Assembly (NCBI GenBank): GCA_019245455.1
Contig: JAFARM010000301.1
Location: forward strand, 1-10,150
Source: Sphingomonadaceae bacterium
GTDB taxonomy: Bacteria > Pseudomonadota > Alphaproteobacteria > Sphingomonadales > Sphingomonadaceae
Length of the DNA stretch: 10,150 bases
Direction: 5' to 3'
In this document: positions 6,485 through 10,150 of the stretch, one piece after another
How positions within the stretch are numbered: position 1 is the first letter of the stretch
How the letters are laid out: the number at the start of each line of letters is the position of its first letter
Program-made: the position numbers and the translations under genes
The notes under the pieces: model-generated
Database searches by the model: none
Told to the model about the DNA's origin: nothing
What the model saw: the letters and a program-made list of their open reading frames with translations, nothing else

Positions 6485-7222
6485 ATGCTCCTCCTCCTCC
6501 TCTTCGCCGCCGGGGTGTGGGCGGGTGCGCAGAACGCGCTTGCCGGCGGCGGATCGTTCGTCACGCTGCCGGCCCTGATCCTGACCGGGCTCGATGCCAA
6601 GCTCGCCAACATCACCTCGACCGTCGCCCTGTTCCCCGGGCAGGTGACGACGGGCTGGGCGGGGCGAAGCCTCGTCGCCGGGACCGAGCGGCTGTCGTTC
6701 CGCACGCTTGCGGCGATCAGCATCGCCGGCGGCATCGGCGGCGCCTTCTTGCTGCGCGTCACGCCGTCGGCGCTGTTCGCGGCGATGGTGCCGTGGCTGG
6801 TGCTGGCGGCGACCGCGCTGTTCGCCTGGTCGAGCTTCGGGCCGAAGCCGCAGGGCGGCGGCACCGCGCCGCCGGCGTGGGTGTCGGCGCTGATCCAGGG
6901 CGGCATCGCCCTCTACAGCGGCTTCTTTGGCGGCGGTGCGGGCATCGTCACGCTGGCGGCGCTGACGCTGGCGCGGATGCCGATCCGGAATGCCGGGGGG
7001 ACGAAGAACGTTCTCGTCGCCTTGTCGAACATCGCCGCGGCGATCGTCTTCGCCGCGACGACGGCGATCCCGTGGAGCCGCGCGCTCGTGCTCGGCGCGG
7101 GGTCGATGGTCGGCGGCTATGCCGGTGCGGCGCTCTTGAAGCGGGTGCCGGCGATCGTCCTGCGCGTCGCCGTCGTCGTCATCGGGTGCGCGCTGACGAT
7201 CGGCCTGTTCGTCCGGGGATAG
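6485..7222 (+). CDS. TSUP family (TauE/SafE-type) membrane transporter
   Basis: A 245-residue integral membrane protein with about seven to eight hydrophobic segments. It opens LLLLLFAAGVWAGAQNALAGGGSFVTLPALIL, the repeat signature of the TSUP family (N-A-x-A-G-G-G-S-x-x-x-x-P). The second half repeats it as IALYSGFFGGGAGIVTLAAL, followed by RNAGGTKNVLVALSNIAAA, also characteristic. Members export or import small sulfur and carboxylate anions such as sulfite, sulfoacetate or sulfonates in the inner membrane; the substrate cannot be inferred. No Shine-Dalgarno sequence is visible before ATG 6485, but the N-terminus matches where family members begin. It is divergent from the [2Fe-2S] protein and has no operon partner downstream on the same tight spacing. 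Confidence 0.9.
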   Translation: MLLLLLFAAGVWAGAQNALAGGGSFVTLPALILTGLDAKLANITSTVALFPGQVTTGWAGRSLVAGTERLSFRTLAAISIAGGIGGAFLLRVTPSALFAAMVPWLVLAATALFAWSSFGPKPQGGGTAPPAWVSALIQGGIALYSGFFGGGAGIVTLAALTLARMPIRNAGGTKNVLVALSNIAAAIVFAATTAIPWSRALVLGAGSMVGGYAGAALLKRVPAIVLRVAVVVIGCALTIGLFVRG

Positions 7223-7277
7223 GGGCTCCGGCCGGGGCGCGGAAGAGCGGCTCTAGCCGCGGGCGCGGCGGGGCCGC

Positions 7278-7289
7278 TATAGGCGCGCC
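7278..7289 (+). promoter_or_regulatory. candidate -10 element placing the argB transcript start at its ATG
   Basis: TATAGG (7278-7283) ends 6 bases before the ATG at 7290, and no Shine-Dalgarno sequence is present. If used as a -10, transcription would begin at or next to the start codon, giving a leaderless mRNA. No good -35 hexamer is seen 17 bases upstream (AGCCGC). Confidence 0.35.
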
Positions 7290-8189
7290 ATGTCCGAGAA
7301 TGCTCCCTCGCCCGCCGCCCTGGCCAAGACCGCGACGCTGATCGAGGCGCTGCCCTACCTGCAGCGCTACGCCGGCGAGATCTTCGTCGTGAAGTACGGC
7401 GGCCACGCCATGGGCGATCCCGAGCTGGCCCGCGACTTCGCCGAGGACATCGTGCTGCTCAAGGCCTGCGGCATCCGCCCGGTCGTCGTCCACGGCGGCG
7501 GGCCGCAGATCGGCGCGATGCTGAAGCGGCTCGACATTCAGTCGCGCTTCGTCGACGGGCTGCGCGTCACCGACGCCGCCACCGCCGAGGTCGCCGAGAT
7601 GGTGCTGGCGGGCTCGATCAACAAGGAACTCGTCGGCTGGATCAACGGCGCCGGCGGCTGCGCGGCGGGCGTGTCGGGCAAGGACGCGGGGCTGGTGCTG
7701 GCGGCCAAGGCGACGCGGACGACGCGCGACGCCGGCAGCAACATCGAGCGCGAGGTCGACCTCGGCTTCGTCGGCGATCCTGTCGCCGTCGACCGCCGGC
7801 TGATCGACGTGCTGATCGGCGCCGGCATCACCCCGGTCATCGCCCCGGTCGCGGCGGGGGCCGACGGCACGACCTACAACGTCAACGCCGACACGATGGC
7901 CGGCGCGGTCGCCGCGGCGATCGGTGCGGCACGGCTGTTCCTGCTGACCGATGTCGCCGGCGTGCTGGGCAAAGACGGGGCACTGCTGACCGACCTCGAC
8001 CCCCGCCGCATCGCCGCGTTGATCGACGACGGCACGATCTCGGGGGGGATGATCCCCAAGCTGGAGACGTGCGTCGCCGCGGTCGGCGCAGGCGTCGGCG
8101 CGGCGGTCATCCTCGACGGGCGGGTACCGCACGCGATGCTGCTCGAAATCTTCACCCGCGAAGGGGCGGGCACGCTGGTCCGCGCGTAA
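7290..8189 (+). CDS. argB: acetylglutamate kinase
   Basis: A 299-residue amino acid kinase that phosphorylates N-acetyl-L-glutamate with ATP, the second step of arginine biosynthesis in the cytoplasm. Visible landmarks are [11 protein letters not shown] with Lys35 (phosphate binding), [11 protein letters not shown] (65-75, substrate loop), FVDGLRVTD with Arg92 (acetylglutamate binding), [18 protein letters not shown] (nucleotide and substrate contacts), [12 protein letters not shown], and [10 protein letters not shown], whose lysine stabilises the transition state. The N-terminal helix (about residues 9-29, [21 protein letters not shown]) is the extension found in arginine-inhibited hexameric enzymes, so feedback inhibition by arginine is likely. 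Length is normal. It precedes the YggT-FolD run but is separated by about 210 bases with a large palindrome. Confidence 0.97.
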   Translation: MSENAPSPAALAKTATLIEALPYLQRYAGEIFVVKYGGHAMGDPELARDFAEDIVLLKACGIRPVVVHGGGPQIGAMLKRLDIQSRFVDGLRVTDAATAEVAEMVLAGSINKELVGWINGAGGCAAGVSGKDAGLVLAAKATRTTRDAGSNIEREVDLGFVGDPVAVDRRLIDVLIGAGITPVIAPVAAGADGTTYNVNADTMAGAVAAAIGAARLFLLTDVAGVLGKDGALLTDLDPRRIAALIDDGTISGGMIPKLETCVAAVGAGVGAAVILDGRVPHAMLLEIFTREGAGTLVRA

Positions 8190-8224
8190 GCGAAGGCGGC
8201 GGTCGATGGTGCCACTCGCGAACG

Positions 8225-8322
8225 GCCGTCATGCTGGCGCAGGCCAGCATCCACGGTCGTGCGCAACGGCAAGCCGGGATGCTCGCACGGGCGTGGATGC
8301 TGGCCTGCGCCAGCATGACGGC
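8225..8322. repeat. REP-like element: two 31-base perfect inverted arms
   Basis: Arm 8225-8255 and arm 8292-8322 are exact reverse complements over 31 bases. Each arm is itself a small hairpin (TGCTGGC-GCAG-GCCAGCA). Pairing nearly continues inward for eight more bases (8256-8263/8284-8291) with one mismatch and one G-T pair, leaving a loop of 20 bases. The paired-palindrome layout matches REP/BIME-type intergenic repeats common in alphaproteobacteria. It begins 35 bases past the argB stop and could also end or stabilise that transcript. Short open frames reading MLAQASIH through the repeat are not genes. Other copies elsewhere in the genome are expected but cannot be seen here. Confidence 0.85.
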
Positions 8323-8341
8323 GATAGGGGGGCGTGGCGCG

Positions 8342-8370
8342 TTGCACCCCCGCCCGCAACCCCCTAGATG
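8342..8370 (+). promoter_or_regulatory. candidate promoter of the yggT-folD run
   Basis: TTGCAC (8342-8347) and TAGATG (8365-8370) are separated by 17 bases, giving a start near 8377 and a leader of about 23 bases before ATG 8400. Each hexamer matches the consensus at only three positions. It overlaps an 8-bp inverted repeat (8351-8358/8369-8376) that could instead be a terminator stem for argB. Confidence 0.35.
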
Positions 8371-8399
8371 CGGGCGCGTCATCACCCACGGATCACGGC

Positions 8400-8705
8400 A
8401 TGAACACGCTCGCGGCGATCGTCGGCATCGTCATCATGGTGCTGCAGTGGCTGATCTGGCTGGTCATCATCCAGGCGATCCTGTCATGGCTGATCGCCTT
8501 CAACGTCATCAACACCTACAACAACTTCGTCCGCAGCGTGCTCCGGACGCTCGACGCCATCACCGACCCGCTGCTGCGGCCGATCCGCCGCATCCTGCCG
8601 GAGATGGGCGGCATCGACCTGTCGCCGATGGTGCTGATCCTGATCATCATCCTCATCCAGCGGCTGCTGCCGGCGATCCTCAGCGATACCGGAGCCTACG
8701 TCTGA
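8400..8705 (+). CDS. YggT-family membrane protein
   Basis: A 101-residue inner-membrane protein with two hydrophobic helices, about residues 5-35 ([20 protein letters not shown]) and 76-94 ([19 protein letters not shown]). Between them lies the typical YggT loop, [33 protein letters not shown], with the [12 protein letters not shown] motif. The family is widespread and has been linked to osmotic stress, cell division and membrane organisation in various bacteria, but its molecular role is not settled. The start is ATG 8400, with a weak GGA 7 bases upstream. Its stop overlaps the start chosen for the DUF167 gene, as is common for yggT-yggU pairs, so the two are probably translated together. 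Confidence 0.9.
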   Translation: MNTLAAIVGIVIMVLQWLIWLVIIQAILSWLIAFNVINTYNNFVRSVLRTLDAITDPLLRPIRRILPEMGGIDLSPMVLILIIILIQRLLPAILSDTGAYV

Positions 8706-9025
8706 AGGCGTGGACCCCCGTCAGCGGCGGCGTGACCATCGCCGTGCGCGTGTCGCCGCGCGGCGGGCGCAATGCCGTCGAGGGGGTTGTCGCCGACGCC
8801 GACGGGCGCGCGAAGATCGGCGTCCGCCTTGCCGCCGCTCCGGTCGACGGGGAGGCCAACGACGCCGTCGAGGCGACGCTCGCGCGCTGGCTCGGCGTCG
8901 CCGCGCCCGAGGTCGAGGTGACGCAGGGGATCACCACGCGCTCGAAGGTGGTGACCGTCGACGGCGATCCGGTGCAGCTGATGCGCCGCCTGCAGGCGCT
9001 GACCGCGGCGAGCGAGCCGACGTGA
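8702..9025 (+). CDS. DUF167 (YggU) family protein
   Basis: About 107 residues. Family landmarks are [20 protein letters not shown] (first strand and turn), [29 protein letters not shown] (the conserved P-x-D-G-x-A-N motif), and [18 protein letters not shown] (G-x-x-S-R-x-K). These small alpha/beta proteins are conserved across bacteria and eukaryotes without a known biochemical role. No ATG, GTG or TTG lies near the expected N-terminus. I chose CTG 8702, which overlaps the YggT stop by 4 bases (CTGA), has GGAG 7 bases before it, and includes the tryptophan and loop (KAWTPVSGG) I would expect before strand 1. The alternative is GTG 8732, which would start directly in strand 1 without a good ribosome site. 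The frame and family are sure; the start is not. Confidence 0.88.
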   Translation: MKAWTPVSGGVTIAVRVSPRGGRNAVEGVVADADGRAKIGVRLAAAPVDGEANDAVEATLARWLGVAAPEVEVTQGITTRSKVVTVDGDPVQLMRRLQALTAASEPT

Positions 9026-9909
9026 CCGCGGCAATCATCGACGGCAAGGCGCGCGCCGCCCGGCTGGTGCAAGAGGTCGCCGCCGCGGTGCCCGCCTTCG
9101 CCGCCGCGCGCGGCCGCGCGCCGGGGCTGGCGGTCGTGCTGGTCGGTGACAATCCGGCGAGCCACGTTTATGTCAGGAACAAGCTCGCCCGCACCGCCGA
9201 GGCGGGGATGCGCTCGATCGAGCACCGCCTGCCGGCCGACACGCGCGAGGCCGATCTGCTGGCGCTCGTCGCGGCCTTGAACGCCGACGACGCGGTCGAC
9301 GGCATCCTCGTCCAGCTGCCGCTGCCCGGCCACGTCGACGCCGACAAGGTGCTCGTCGCGGTCGATCCGGCGAAGGATGTCGATGGCTTCCATGCCGTCA
9401 ACGCGGGGCGGCTGGCGACCGGGCTGCCGGGGCTGGTGCCGTGCACGCCAAGCGGGTGCCTGATCCTGCTGAAGGAGACCGTCGGCGACCTGTCCGGGGC
9501 CGAGGCGCTCGTCGTCGGGCGGTCGAACATCGTCGGCAAGCCGATGGCGGCGCTGCTGACCGCCGCGTCGGCGACGGTGACGCTGGCGCACAGCCGCACC
9601 CGCGACCTGGCCGGCCACGTCGCCCGCGCCGACGTGGTGGTTGCCGCCGTCGGCGTGCCGGAGCTGATCCGTGGGAGCTGGCTGAAGCCCGGCGCGGTCG
9701 TCATCGACGTCGGCATGAACCGGCTGGTCGGGGCCGACGGCAAGGGGCGGCTGGTCGGCGACGTCGCCTTTGCCGAGGCGCTCCCCGTGGCGCGCGCGAT
9801 CACGCCGGTGCCGGGCGGCGTCGGGCCGATGACGATCGCCTGCCTGCTGCGGAACACGCTGCTCGCCGCGCACGCCCGCGCCGGGCTGCCGCCGCCGGTG
9901 GCGCTGTGA
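9022..9909 (+). CDS. folD: bifunctional methylenetetrahydrofolate dehydrogenase / methenyltetrahydrofolate cyclohydrolase
   Basis: A 295-residue enzyme that oxidises 5,10-methylene-THF with NADP and hydrolyses the product to 10-formyl-THF, supplying one-carbon units for purines and formyl-methionine. Visible motifs are [23 protein letters not shown] with the catalytic Lys54, [13 protein letters not shown] (93-105), [14 protein letters not shown] with Asp121, PCTPSGC, the nucleotide-binding [22 protein letters not shown], and [15 protein letters not shown] near the end. Length is normal, with about ten extra residues at the C-terminus. The start is GTG 9022, which overlaps the DUF167 stop by 4 bases (GTGA) and leaves MTAAIIDGK, the usual FolD beginning. 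VDGFHAVN has Ala where Pro is more usual, a minor change. Confidence 0.97.
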   Translation: MTAAIIDGKARAARLVQEVAAAVPAFAAARGRAPGLAVVLVGDNPASHVYVRNKLARTAEAGMRSIEHRLPADTREADLLALVAALNADDAVDGILVQLPLPGHVDADKVLVAVDPAKDVDGFHAVNAGRLATGLPGLVPCTPSGCLILLKETVGDLSGAEALVVGRSNIVGKPMAALLTAASATVTLAHSRTRDLAGHVARADVVVAAVGVPELIRGSWLKPGAVVIDVGMNRLVGADGKGRLVGDVAFAEALPVARAITPVPGGVGPMTIACLLRNTLLAAHARAGLPPPVAL

Positions 9910-9917
9910 CCGCGCCG

Positions 9918-10150
9918 ATGGACCTCGCGGCGCTGTTCGTTTCGGCGTTCGTGACGCTGTTCGTCGTCCTCGATCCCCCGGGGTGCGTCCCGATCTTCTC
10001 GTCCCTGACCAGCGGGGCGAGCGCCGCGCACCGGCGGGCGATGGCGCTGCGCTCGACAGCGATCGCGTCCGTTGTCCTGGTCCTGTTCGGCGCGGTGGGT
10101 GAGGCCTTCCTCGCCTCGCTCGGGATCAGCCTCGCCGCCTTCCGCATCGC
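9918..10150 (+). CDS. MarC-family inner-membrane protein, N-terminal part (3' end outside window)
   Basis: The open frame runs off the right edge, leaving about 77 residues. It reads MDLAALFVSAFVTLFVVLDPPGCVPIFSSLTSG, then a basic loop (AAHRRAMALRS), a second hydrophobic helix (TAIASVVLVLFGAVGEAFLASLGISLAAFRIA), which is the MarC family start: helix 1 with DPPG-x-x-P-x-F, helix 2 with GE and a GIS-x-x-AFRIA end. Full members have about 200 residues and six helices. The name came from a supposed link to multiple antibiotic resistance that was later not upheld; the substrate is unknown. ATG 9918 gives the usual N-terminus, 8 bases after the folD stop. GTG 9906, overlapping that stop as GTGA, would add four residues and is a real alternative. 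Confidence 0.88.
   Translation, partial: MDLAALFVSAFVTLFVVLDPPGCVPIFSSLTSGASAAHRRAMALRSTAIASVVLVLFGAVGEAFLASLGISLAAFRI

Noticed and set aside
7179..8132. A 317-codon minus-strand frame opposite argB
   Set aside because: argB is unmistakable on the plus strand; the opposite frame is an Arg/Asp/Gly-rich shadow.
8152..8385. Short frames on both strands reading MLAQASIH through the palindromic region
   Set aside because: The peptides are made by translating the inverted repeat itself, and both arms give nearly the same peptide. There is no ribosome binding site or family.
8680..9873. A 397-codon minus-strand frame opposite DUF167 and folD
   Set aside because: Both plus-strand genes match known families along their full length; the minus frame has no domain.

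Overview
The window is about 70% GC, densely packed, and carries only chromosomal-type genes. Base composition, the codon preference for C or G in third positions, and the gene set (argB followed by YggT, DUF167, FolD and MarC genes; a sphingomonad-style [2Fe-2S] protein; a PssD/PssE-like glycosyltransferase pair) suggest an alphaproteobacterium, most likely of the Sphingomonadales. This placement is inference; there is no rRNA or other marker to prove it. I see no tRNA, rRNA, CRISPR array, integrase or insertion sequence.

Left part (1-1036). The 3' end of a metallo-beta-lactamase-fold hydrolase runs into a convergent minus-strand pair: a 51-residue ribbon-helix-helix protein (846-691) overlapping a VOC/glyoxalase-fold protein (698-315). 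The two converging genes share a CTAG in which each strand reads TAG. About 190 non-coding bases follow.

Sugar-related part (1037-4130). A minus-strand pair encodes a Gfo/Idh/MocA oxidoreductase and an uncharacterised barrel-like protein with an aldo/keto-reductase-like C-terminus. Across a 126-base intergenic region lies a divergent pair encoding the two halves of an Alg14/Alg13 (PssD/PssE) type glycosyltransferase. Together they look like a small nucleotide-sugar or exopolysaccharide module. Two of the four genes appear to start with TTG.

Middle part (4131-7222). In order come a small secreted protein with two cysteines, glutaryl-CoA dehydrogenase, a non-coding stretch of about 260 bases rich in inverted repeats, a thioredoxin-like [2Fe-2S] protein on the minus strand, and a divergent TSUP (TauE/SafE-type) membrane exporter.

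Right part (7223-10150). argB (arginine biosynthesis) is followed by a REP-like element whose two 31-base arms are perfect inverted copies. Then comes a tightly packed run of YggT, DUF167, FolD and the start of a MarC-family protein. The YggT-DUF167 and DUF167-FolD junctions overlap by 4 bases, and DUF167 appears to start at a CTG. The run is probably one transcript, joining a membrane protein of unknown role, a small conserved protein and one-carbon folate metabolism.

Most of the window is ordinary core genome. The items most worth a second look are the uncharacterised barrel-like protein in its sugar context, the RHH-VOC pair with a palindrome just upstream, the structured non-coding stretch at 5844-6103, and the large inverted repeat after argB.
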